DNA of 15,000 bases from Actinidia chinensis (Eukaryota; Streptophyta; Magnoliopsida; Ericales; Actinidiaceae): positions 11,259,109 to 11,274,108 of the forward strand of contig CM018900.1 of NCBI GenBank assembly GCA_009663005.1, in the 5' to 3' direction. This document shows, in pieces, positions 7,991 to 15,000 of the stretch. Made by a program: the position numbers and the translations under genes. Under the pieces are notes generated by a model. The model was not told the origin of the DNA. It saw only the letters and a list, made by a program, of their open reading frames with translations, and did no database searches. Position 1 is the stretch's first letter; every line of letters begins with the position of its first letter.

Positions 7991-7996
7991 AATAAA
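7991..7996 (+). terminator. polyadenylation signal candidate
   Basis: AATAAA lies 58 bases after the TGA of the + strand gene, at a normal distance. T-rich sequence (TTTATGTTTCATTTTGTGTTTG) follows, as expected downstream of a plant poly(A) site. Confidence 0.45.
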
Positions 7997-7999
7997 AGA

Positions 8000-8383
8000 T
8001 TTATGTTTCATTTTGTGTTTGTTGCACAAGTTGCTGTTGTACTCTTCATTAGCAGCCTACAACCGCATGCAATAGAGCGTAGAAAAATTGAAATACTATC
8101 TGCACAAACTCCCTGAATTGGTCACTCTGCCAACTTCAACATTCGAAAAATGCTATTCTACCAGAATTTTTGTGAATAAATTAACACTGGAATCATGTGG
8201 CAGTTACAAATTTGAAACTATTTTGAAATAAAGGGTCCAAAACTATCGCATTATTCTGGTTGTCAATCCTGTAAAAAAATTATCTTTGTATACCATTACT
8301 CATCACATAATTAGTTTCTCAATGGTGAGTTGATTATAAAAAAGTAGTAGTTTTTAAAACATTGGATGAATATTACTTTCTAT
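8000..8383. other. intergenic space between convergent genes
   Basis: AT-rich interval with no gene. On the minus strand, ACAG followed by GATTGACAACCAG (around 8,256-8,272) resembles an acceptor followed by the W-I-D-K-P end I remember for XBAT31 proteins (GGATTGACAAACCA). The match is about 12 bases and may be chance. Confidence 0.3.
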
Positions 8384-8764
8384 TTATAGGAAATGGATTA
8401 ACAATTCATAATCAATACTTTTCAAGCTTAAGTAAACCATACAACCATGTGCCGACAAGCCCTTGAAACTGCTGCTGCCCTCGCTGAAGGTCCTCGACTT
8501 CCGTGACCTTCTTAGCTTGGAGGAGGAGATGTCAAGGCCAATGTCGTTTTCGGTTTTGGCTTTAGCAACCACAAGCTGAGCAATGCTGCTACGGCAGAAA
8601 GGGCAAACCGGTGCAGCGAGGGACGCTGTTGTGGATTGGGCTTGACATGGAAAGCATATGCCCACCAGTCTTTGCATTGGCGCACATCTGAATGAACCGC
8701 GTCCTTGCACTTCGATTGTGCATGCTTGATCATAGCATATGCAGCATAAATTGGTGTCGCTGAT
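8384..8764 (-). CDS. XBAT31-like fragment: fourth visible exon (degraded RING and new tail)
   Basis: The 381-nt exon starts after GATGTAG|. S-D-T-N-L-C-C-I-C and A-C-T-I-E-V-Q fit the family. Then about 22 residues do not fit, and the family-like reading is recovered one frame over (K-P-N-P near 8,640). T-T-A-S-L-A-A-P-V-C-P-F-C-R-S-S and S-R-K-S-R-T-F-S-E-G-S-S-S-F-K-G-L-S-A then fit again in the original frame. After S-A (about 8,450) the conserved V-G-S-F-G-K-M tail is replaced by unrelated residues to TAA at 8,384-8,386. Confidence 0.8.
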   Translation of the reverse strand: MSDTNLCCICYDQACTIEVQGRGSFRCAPMQRLVGICFPCQAQSTTASLAAPVCPFCRSSIAQLVVAKAKTENDIGLDISSSKLRRSRKSRTFSEGSSSFKGLSAHGCMVYLSLKSIDYELLIHFL

Positions 8765-8944
8765 CTACATCGATCAAAGTAAGTGTTCAGTTTTTTTGTG
8801 AGGATCGGTTATCGTGGTTTTTTTGTCTCAGTTTTTGAATCGGACGTTCTTTGCTATAACTCGAATGTCTTGAGGATTTCAACATTTTCAGAATTCATTT
8901 TTTTGTGATTACGATTAAAACTTTGTTTAAAATTGAGAAATTAC

Positions 8945-9203
8945 CTCGGACACATTATCGTCCATTGCATCCTTAGAATGTGATGGTGATGGAGGTGAGT
9001 AAGCTGTCACCTTCAAAATGTTCTTCTCCCTTTCCCTGTTCGCCTCCATTAATGCCCTTTCCAACATAGCTTTCGCCTCTTGATTAAGCTCGCCAATGAA
9101 CTTCAAAGGTGATGGCCGTACAAGAGGCTTTGCCGATGAAGGATTCAGCAACGCTGCACATGCTCCATGCTTGTGCTTTAGAGCAACTGCGTATGGTATT
9201 CTC
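8945..9203 (-). CDS. XBAT31-like fragment: third visible exon (linker)
   Basis: The 259-nt exon lies between GTACAG| and TCCGAG|GTAATT. It has no frame disruption over 86 codons. It contains R-I-P-Y-A-V-A-L-K-H-K-H-G-A-C-A, S-P-L-K-F-I-G-E-L-N, A-L-M-E-A-N-R-E-R-E-K-N-I-L-K and S-P-P-S-P-S-H-S. These are highly conserved family residues between the ankyrin and RING parts. Confidence 0.9.
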
Positions 9204-9667
9204 CTGTACTGACCCACAATAGAGAAAAAGGTTGAATTTCTTATTTCAGTGAATGTTGATATCTAATTGAAGAAAAACTGAGTTGAGTTTACATATATAT
9301 ACGTTGGAAAATTTATAATGTTTTCTGCTTGAATTCTGTTTCTCCATTCATGGATTTAGTAGACATCCATAAGGGACTAAATAGTACTAAATTTATCTTT
9401 TAACTTTACTGAAGGAGATGAAATGAGTCGTATTTTGCATTAAAATTTCAATTTCATCCTCTACTCATTTAACGAAATCCACCCGTTAACATCTCCAAGA
9501 TTCATTAACCAGAAGACACTTTATTTTTTCCACAATAACAATTCTATCTCAAATCAGAGTTGGAAATGAATCATACAAAAAGAAATGAAAAACGTAAAAG
9601 AAGATATAAATCTATGAATCAATATATAATACAAAATCCTGAAGTCGAGAAGAAAGTTGAAATGTAC

Positions 9668-9775
9668 CCAGATGCGTCTGTTTGAAGCCAATCAGCACCC
9701 CAAGCCAACAATTCCCGAATGCAATCTAGAGAACCCCCTTTAGCAGCCAAATGAAGTGGAGTACTTCCAGGGAAG
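9668..9775 (-). CDS. XBAT31-like fragment: second visible exon (ankyrin repeat)
   Basis: The 108-nt exon lies between CTGCAG| and TCTGG|GTACAT. It encodes F-P-G-S-T-P-L-H-L-A-A-K-G-G, L-D-C-I-R-E-L-L-A-W-G-A-D, a complete and well-kept ankyrin repeat. Introns on both sides interrupt a Gly codon after its second base, as remembered for the family. Confidence 0.88.
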
Positions 9776-9860
9776 CTGCAGTGAAGAAGTTTGTGAAAAG
9801 ATTCAAACCAGAACAATGAACCCCTAAACAATGAAACACAAAATCTTAATAGAAGTATAC

Positions 9861-9991
9861 CCGTATCCACCAGTTGAAGCACAAACAAGAGCTTCCTTGT
9901 CTAGCAAAAATAGACACATTCCACAGGCTGTTTTTGATGGGCCTGCAATTGAACGGTATTGCTCTTCCTTTCCGTCTCTAATACTTACAAA
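9861..9991 (-). CDS. XBAT31-like fragment: first visible exon (ankyrin)
   Basis: The 131-nt exon begins after TTTTCCAG and ends GGATACGG|GTATAC. It encodes F-V-S-I-R-D-G at its start and A-L-V-C-A-S-T-G-G-Y-G at its end, both in the family frame. The middle (about residues 8-29) is scrambled because the family-like reading is one frame over. There is no ATG in frame upstream. Confidence 0.75.
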
Positions 9992-10390
9992 CTGGAAAAT
10001 CCCCCCTAAACCAAGTAGTAGCAACAGAATAATTGTTCATGAATTTGTTCCTACTCCAATTACCACCCCACTACACACACACACACACACACACACATAG
10101 AGACTAACCAGAACGCGACATGAATGGAATCAAACCTCAAAATCTAACAAAATTTCCAACATCACCCACATCAGTTCTGACTTGACACTTCATATAAGAT
10201 TGAAAATTTACAAGAAGCATTCCTTTGCACACATTCATACTAATAGCAATGTTAGTTGCATCCAATTCAAGATCAATTGGCTATTAGTGGAGTAGTTTCT
10301 AGAGTATGTAACCGAGCTTGGGTCGCTTAGATAATACGCACACGTGCAGTCTAGCAGCATGTGAAAGTGGTAGAGAGTTAGACAACACGA
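9992..10390. other. AT-rich sequence upstream of the XBAT31-like exons
   Basis: No ankyrin-like coding sequence is found here, so the preceding XBAT31 exon is not adjacent. Apart from an (AC)n microsatellite, I see only intron-like sequence. Confidence 0.45.
10073..10097 (+). repeat. (AC)12 microsatellite
   Basis: About twelve uninterrupted AC dinucleotides followed by ATAG. Length-variable in most plant genomes. Confidence 0.95.
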
Positions 10391-10396
10391 GAGAAA

Positions 10397-10465
10397 GAGA
10401 CTTGGGCATAGATCTTGGGCAGCCTCGAAGACCAAGTCTCTCCCCAAGTCTATTTCTCTCGTCTA
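10397..10465 (+). repeat. hairpin-forming repeat, copy A
   Basis: AGACTTGGG at 10,398-10,406 is complementary to CCCAAGTCT at 10,443-10,451. The segment GAGACTTGGG...ACCAAGTCTCT...CCAAGTCTATTT recurs in shortened form at 10,633-10,685. It is part of the TRIM-like relic or its flank. Confidence 0.6.
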
Positions 10466-10512
10466 CTCAATCTCTCTATCACCTCCGTGTCCTGTGCAGA
10501 GGAGTGTCGCCG

Positions 10513-10619
10513 TGTCCCACATTGATTTTTTAAGCCACTAGTCTTGGTAAAAATAATTTAGAGACGACTCCACTTACAGGACGATTGGTTCTGAGTTGGA
10601 TGATTCAAAATTTTTAGTA
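10513..10619 (+). repeat. TRIM-like solo or partial LTR
   Basis: It begins TGTCCCACATTG, a common opening of small plant LTRs, and ends TTTTTAGTA directly before a primer-site match. At about 107 bp it fits the terminal repeat of a non-autonomous TRIM rather than a coding element. The terminal CA has become TA. No second copy lies within reach on the right, because the copia 3' LTR begins at 10,712. Confidence 0.45.
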
Positions 10620-10630
10620 TGGTGTCAGAG
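10620..10630 (+). other. primer binding site of the TRIM-like element
   Basis: TGGTGTCAGAG differs by one base from TGGTATCAGAG, the complement of plant initiator-Met tRNA. It lies immediately after the LTR-like segment, as required for priming. Confidence 0.6.
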
Positions 10631-10632
10631 TT

Positions 10633-10685
10633 GAGACTTGGGTGGTTCTCAGTGGTCAAGTCTCTGACCAAGTCTATTTTTTTTG
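10633..10685 (+). repeat. hairpin-forming repeat, copy B
   Basis: GAGACTTGGG, then GTCAAGTCTCTGACCAAGTCTATTTT, aligns with copy A at 10,397-10,465 with an internal gap of about ten bases. It lies just inside the presumed TRIM-like element, after its primer site. Confidence 0.6.
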
Positions 10686-10711
10686 ATTCTATGATCTAGT
10701 TATCTTTATAC

Positions 10712-11347
10712 TGTTAAATAGTTGGTTCAAGAAACAATACAGAGATTTCAAAAAAAATAACAATAATACTTTATAACTTGAAAGAACAGCTAGATATAAG
10801 AACAGATTACAATAAAATAATTAAAAAGAAATACCAAAACAATAAAGTGAGATGAAAGAATTCGCAAAACCGAGTTGAGTCCGTGTTTCACACGATCTCC
10901 TTAAGGTGTATTCGTCCTCTCACCGTGTGCGTTTGAGTCAATGGACGTCGACATCCAAAGATAAAACAGCAAGCAGGGAAAACTCGGGATAGTGGTAGCA
11001 CCGCACGGAGGGGCTAACGGGCCGTCGAAACCATGTGTTTTTGATCTTTCTAGGGAGAAGAACAAAAAACCTAAAAAGAAAAGCTCTCTCTTAGAGTAGT
11101 GGTGTGACCTCAAGAAGTATCTTGTTGTGTGTTTGAGAACAAAGAGGGAGTAGGGTTATATAGGAGTGCAGGAATAAAGTGGGAAGCCTTCTCATCATTG
11201 AAGGAATCGATTGTGGCAATGATTGTGGTGATAATGGCAGCCATAATCTTTTGTAACCTCCAGCCATTTATCACCACTTTAATGGACAAATATACCATTC
11301 AAATTCAAAAAAAATTTTCTATAGAACATTCAAATTTTTTTTAAACA
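10712..11347 (-). repeat. 3' LTR of copia element 2
   Basis: On the minus strand it starts TGTTTAAA right after a polypurine tract and ends TATTTAACA, giving near-matching inverted ends. The length of about 636 bp is normal. It has a TATA box in the right place. No second LTR copy is in the window, so the limits rest on these signals alone. Confidence 0.7.
11156..11162 (-). promoter_or_regulatory. TATA box of the copia element 2 LTR
   Basis: TATATAA on the minus strand, about 190 bases into the LTR, within CCTATATAACCCTACTCCC. This is a typical U3 promoter arrangement. Confidence 0.55.
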
Positions 11348-11357
11348 ATCCCCACAA
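11348..11357 (-). other. polypurine tract of copia element 2
   Basis: Minus-strand TTGTGGGGAT directly precedes TGTTTAAA of the LTR. It resembles the GTGGGGGAT tract found before many plant copia 3' LTRs. Confidence 0.65.
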
Positions 11358-11949
11358 TGAAGATATTGGCGGACACGCTCACTGGGTTCAGAAAGATCAA
11401 GCAGATACCTTTCTGTAACAGAAGAAAAGGTAGATTTTATTTCTCTCTTCTCGCTTTCGGCCCTTGAACCTCTTTTATGGGGGGGGGTGGGAAACATCTA
11501 TCGAGGTCTACTAGCGATGAAAAGTGAACGCGATTGTGTCTTGAATGTTCTGCCCGTTTTTGTGTAAAACAAGACCAATAGGCATAACACGCGAGTTCTC
11601 CAACACTACTAAGTAGTTTCAGATTGTGTCCGTTTTGGCCCCTGAGACACCACGGGTTCTATGAGTGTTTTTAAAGAATTCAGCCTTGAAAAAATTGTCA
11701 TTGATGCGGCCCTCACATCACTCACATAGGGTGAACATCTCTCAGAAGCTATGCTGTTATACTCGGCTTGAAATTTCAAGACATAAGAGTCATATAAAGA
11801 AAAACTTATCCTTCTTAAACTACAGACAGCACTTAATTGTATCATTAGGAATGGGTAAGAGATAATATCTCTTCAGTGCTCTTTTAATTTCACCATAAAT
11901 TAGTTTTATCCCTTTGATTGACATAGATCTGCGATCTCCAGTCAACTAG
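11358..11949 (-). other. non-coding interval between pol and polypurine tract, element 2
   Basis: About 600 bases with only short frames (for example 11,609-11,845). I recognise no protein. It includes a nine-G run at 11,479-11,487. It may contain diverged sequence specific to this element. Confidence 0.4.
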
Positions 11950-12475
11950 GTAGGGGCACTATGACACTATTTTGACTAGGTTTTAATCCCACCCTCGATG
12001 ATTTTGCCAAAACCTGCTCTCTAGTTAACCCTTTGAGTTAGCGGATCAGCGAATATTTATCTTTAGACTTCCACATAGTCTATAGAGATAACTCCATTTG
12101 GAGCAGTTTGCTTCACGTATTATTTTACGACGAAGATGTCTAGATTTACCGTTTATACATCTTACTCTGATGCCCTTCCAAATGCTGATTGACTATCGCC
12201 ATGTATTACATATGAAGGCACATGTTTTGGCCAATTTGGAAGATCTTCTAAGAAATTACGAAGCCATTCTGCTTCTTCTCCGGCCTTTATCCAAGGCAAT
12301 GAATGAACTCAGCTTCCATTGTGGTCTGAGCAATAACATTTATTAGAAGATTTCCATGACACTGTTGTAGCACTTACCAAATAGTAAAGACTATCCACTT
12401 GTGGATTTTGAATCTGTACTATCTGATTATCCAGTTTGCCTCACAATTATCCTTCCACAACAGCAGGGAGGATAA
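11950..12475 (-). pseudogene. RNase H relic of copia element 2
   Basis: On the minus strand, A-N-W-I then T-V-S-W-K-S-S (about 12,350-12,455) is followed by A-Q-T-T-M-E-A-E-F-I-A-L-D-K (about 12,290-12,334). After a one-base shift come G-E-E-A-E-W-L-R-N-F-L-E-D (about 12,235-12,285), then H-G-D-S-Q-S-A and K-S-R-H-L-R-R, and near 12,020 the usual end with A-D-P/R and L-T-K-G-like residues. This is the copia RNase H order. Several stops make it non-functional. Confidence 0.88.
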
Positions 12476-13560
12476 TTAGTGTAATTCATACATAATCTTT
12501 TGTGTTATCTTAGATACTAAGTCTCTAACGATCGCTTTCTAGTGATTCTCCCCAGGATTACTTGTAAATCATACTAAGTTTGCTAATATTAAGTATGCAA
12601 TGTCACGGTATAGTTTGCAGTTCATCAAATACATTTTATTAAACTTCCATTATCTGAGAATACTGCAATGAGATACACCTTCTCCAGTATTCTTTGGTGA
12701 GATGTAGAGTGACAACACAGGTTGTTTTGCTACATTTCATCCATATCTTGTCAAATTGATCTTGAATTTTCTAAATATATAATGAGATTGTGAAAAGATT
12801 AGTCCTCCAAATGTTATAGTGATTAATCCCAAATAAAACATCTGTAACCCCTAAGTCTTTCATTCAAACTCGAGTGACATCTTCTTTGTAGCCTTGATCA
12901 TGTCATACTCACTACCAATGATGAGCATGTCATCTACATCTAGGCAAACAATGACATATTCTTTTTTAGTGTTCTTTACCTAGACACATTATCACATTAT
13001 TGATTTTTGTTTTAAATCCATTGACAACATTGTATATCAAATTTTTAAGCCATTGTTTTGGGGTGCTGTTCAATCCATACAAGGGTTTGACCAACTGCAT
13101 TACATTTATTTTTTCCCAGGAGTCACAAACCCTTCAGGTTGCTCCATGAAATTTTTCTCTTCTTTCTAAATCCCCATTTAGAAAAGGCAGTTTTAGTTTT
13201 AGTTTTAAGGTAACATCCATTGATAAATTTCAGATTATAACGGCTGCTTATTGCTATAGCTATTAAACATTCTTATGGATGGTATCCCTTGTTACAGGGT
13301 GAATATGTGTCAAAGTAATAAGACCCTCTTTCTGTCTATAGCCTTTGACTACAAGTCTGATTTGTATTTATCATGATCCATCCGCCCTTCATCTTCCTCT
13401 TGAATATCCACTTATATCCAAGGGCTTGTAGTAGAGGAAGAGAACCTAACAATTCCCAAGTGTGGTTTTGCGAGAATGGACTCAAATTTCACATGTCACA
13501 ACCTCTTCCATTGAGGTACTTCAGGACAAGACATCGCTTCAGCTTAAGCTTTAAGGCTCA
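12476..13560 (-). pseudogene. reverse transcriptase relic of copia element 2
   Basis: Reading downwards: L-G-Y-K-W-I-F-K-R-K-M-K-like residues at about 13,385-13,430, Y-F-D-T-Y-S-P at about 13,297-13,318, K-T-A-F with N-G-D-L one frame over at about 13,170-13,200, P-E-G-F-V-T-P-G near 13,120 and L-V-K-P-L-Y-G near 13,068-13,090. Then comes V-I-V-C-L-D-V-D-D-M-L-I-I-G-S at about 12,911-12,955. The catalytic Y-V-D-D box at 12,929-12,940 has Asp in place of Tyr. The part from 12,476 to 12,900 is thinly readable. Confidence 0.9.
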
Positions 13561-14560
13561 CTTCAAACAAAAATGTCAGAAAGTCAGGACCAAAAAGATG
13601 TGAGACTTCGCGCCCTCTTGACTACGTCTAGGTTTATATTCATTATCATCTTTTATGGATCTTTGACCAAATTTTTTATCAGTGTTCTTTTCAAAGAACT
13701 TGTTCTTGTGCATCCTTGTAAGGAAAATATTCTCAAAGAAACTTGCCATTCCTTGGACTCGATCACTATGTTTTCATGAATGTTCAGGATTTCTGACTTG
13801 TGACACAAGACCCTTAATGCACTACTGTTGTGTGGCATAACAGATGAAAACACAGTCCACTGTAATTTGGAGTCCAATTCTGACTTTCTTTGGGGTTATG
13901 GACCATTACTTTTGACAAGACACCCCACATCTTAAAGTATTTATAGGAAGATCTTCCATTTCCAAATCATAAGGTGTTCTCTAATTTCTTATTGGGATAA
14001 CTTATTTGTTAATAAGTAATTCGCGGTCAGAATGACTCCCCCCCACAAGTTCTGTGGTAGTCCAGAACTAACAATAAAGTATTCATCATCTCTTTTAATG
14101 TATGATTGTTTGCGTTCAGTCAATACCGTTTGATTGTGGAGAATAAGGGAGCAGTATTTAATGATAATTCCATGTTCATCATAAATTCACCAAAAGGTGA
14201 TTTCATATTGGACCACCCCTATCAACTTCTCAAAATCTTATCCGTTTTATACGTAATTGAATTTTTCACTTTAATTTGTGAAGATTTTACAGCCCTTCGC
14301 ACCGCCTCATCCTTTCTTCGAAATGAGTACACCTAACTGTATCTAGTACAGTTTATCACTAAAGGTCACAAAATACCTTTTTTCTTTTCCTCCTCTAGTC
14401 CTGGACTAATTTTAAATCACACATATCGCTGTGGAAGTAATTTCTAAGGTTCAGTCGATCTTTCAATATTTTTAAAAATATGAAGTTCGGACTCGCAATT
14501 TTGTTCCACCACACGCATTCATATTTTGTGATTAGGATCTATTTACATTTAGGTCAAGTC
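13561..14560 (-). pseudogene. integrase relic of copia element 2
   Basis: On the minus strand I read H-G-I-I near 14,165-14,178, then in changing frames S-P/L-Q-S/T-N, E-R-K and S-S-G-L-P-Q-N-L-W-G-E-S at about 14,033-14,070. K-M-W-G-V-L and N-P-K-E-S follow (about 13,890-13,945), matching the C-x-x-K-V and P-K-K stretch after the catalytic core. Then comes H-E-N-I-V-I-E-S-K (about 13,755-13,780). The two catalytic Asp motifs are not clearly readable. Confidence 0.8.
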
Positions 14561-15000
14561 AATTTACCTAGTTTTGCTTAATGTTTCAATATTCACATGT
14601 CCTAATCTTCCGTGCCATAACTAAGAAAGACTCAAGCAAGTAAGCAGAAGATGTAGCATTCTTATCATTTTTGAAACATTGAATAATACATTGAGCTTAA
14701 ACAACCCATCAGAAACATAACCCTTCCTAATGTAAACCCATTTCTTAAGCAATTACAGTTTGTCTGACTCAAAGACTAACTTAACCCCATGCTTAACTAA
14801 CAATGATCCTGACCTAGATTCTTCCTAAATGTCTGGTATCATACAGGACATTGTTAGAGTGGTTATTTCTCATACTCTTTTCAGTAGGACCGTCCCTTTG
14901 ACCCACTACCTTGGACTTGAAGAATTTCCCATGTAAAGTTGTTTCTCCTTTCGATGTCTCCTTGAAAGAAGAAGAACAATTTCCTGTCACAGAACATTAC
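14561..15000 (-). pseudogene. protease end and pre-integrase relic of copia element 2
   Basis: K-N-D-K-N-A-T-S-S-A-Y-L-L-E-S-F (about 14,625-14,675) followed by W/M-A-R/H-G-R-L-G-H-V-N in mixed frames marks the pre-integrase zinc region. Further up, F-E-S-D-K-x-V and G-Y-V-S-D-G (about 14,715-14,790) and L-Y-D-T-R-H-L near 14,825 fit the stretch between protease and integrase. The protease D-S-G motif is not seen and probably lies beyond the edge. Confidence 0.72.

Larger units (their letters stand above)
8384..9991 (-). pseudogene. XBAT31-like ankyrin-RING E3 ubiquitin ligase, 5'-truncated, RING impaired
   Basis: XB3/XBAT proteins carry N-terminal ankyrin repeats that bind targets and a C-terminal RING that recruits an E2. 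Four exons (9,991-9,861; 9,775-9,668; 9,203-8,945; 8,764-8,384) have GT...AG junctions and join into one frame of 292 codons plus TAA. Residues 1-79 are ankyrin repeats (I-R-D-G; A-L-V-C-A-S-T-G-G-Y-G; G-S-T-P-L-H-L-A-A-K-G-G-S-L-D-C-I). Then come K-H-G-A-C-A-A-L-L-N-P and a basic/helical stretch. The RING starts C-C-I-C (173-176) and ends C-P-F-C (220-223), followed by F-S-E-G-S-S-S-F-K-G-L-S-A. The third Cys is Arg188, the His is Ser190 and the sixth Cys is Met196. The first ankyrin exons and the usual Gly-rich C-terminus are absent. XBAT31 is the closest member I remember; XBAT33 or XBAT32 are possible. Missing exons could lie beyond 15,000. Confidence 0.82.
10712..15000 (-). mobile_element. 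degenerate Ty1-copia LTR retrotransposon, element 2 (runs off the right edge)
   Basis: Reading the minus strand from 15,000 downwards gives protease end, integrase, reverse transcriptase, RNase H, polypurine tract and 3' LTR, the copia order. Stops and frame changes occur throughout. The motifs (G-Y-K-W-I-F-K-R-K-M-K, F-D-T-Y-S-P, M-E-A-E-F-I-A-L-D-K) differ from those of element 1, so it is another copia type and not a copy. Its gag and 5' LTR must lie beyond 15,000. The possible 5-base target duplication TATAC at 10,707-10,711 cannot be checked here. Confidence 0.88.

Noticed and set aside
8512..8733. Minus-strand open frame of 73 codons in the RING exon
   Set aside because: It is the shifted reading of the same exon. 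Only its middle (K-P-N-P) is family-like, which I use as evidence for the frame excursion, not as a separate gene.
9831..10100. Plus-strand open frame of 89 codons ending in a His-Thr run
   Set aside because: It is antisense to the XBAT31-like ankyrin exon, and its end is the AC microsatellite.
10901..11344. Open frames within the element 2 LTR
   Set aside because: LTR sequence with chance frames on both strands and no known motif.

Overview
This is plant nuclear DNA, most likely from a eudicot. It is AT-rich, has spliced genes with canonical GT...AG introns, and holds two degenerate Ty1-copia LTR retrotransposons. It also carries relics of two plant gene families: an uncharacterised family I recognise as the At3g17950 type, and the XBAT31/XB3 ankyrin-RING E3 ubiquitin ligases. 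Family assignments come from reading translations against remembered homologues and were not confirmed by a search.

Layout: 1-7,996 (+ strand) is a broken At3g17950-like gene. It has a TATA/CCAAT promoter candidate near 232-262, a first exon near 530-661 and a last exon at 7,439-7,933, followed by an AATAAA at 7,991. Its intron, about 6.7 kb, holds a same-strand old copia element (about 1,279-6,183) with both LTRs, a poor primer site, and gag, protease, integrase, reverse transcriptase and RNase H relics in canonical order. Its LTRs contain a short tandem array that differs in copy number between the two ends. The gene has lost the end of exon 1 and has several frame changes in the last exon.

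8,384-9,991 (- strand) is an XBAT31-like gene fragment in four exons with canonical splice sites and one continuous reading frame of 292 residues. The N-terminal ankyrin exons and the usual C-terminus are absent, and the RING finger has lost three of its eight metal ligands. It converges tail to tail with the first gene.

10,300-10,690 is a small relic of a non-autonomous LTR element (TRIM-like) with a clear initiator-tRNA primer-site match, flanked by two related hairpin-forming repeats. 10,712-15,000 (- strand) is a second copia element of a different type, with a 3' LTR, polypurine tract, RNase H, reverse transcriptase, integrase and protease-end relics. It runs off the right edge, so its 5' LTR lies outside.

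I see no evidence of an undescribed functional system. The most interesting objects are the open but RING-broken XBAT31-like gene, the gene split by a retrotransposon in its intron, the variable array inside the LTRs, and the TRIM-like relic.
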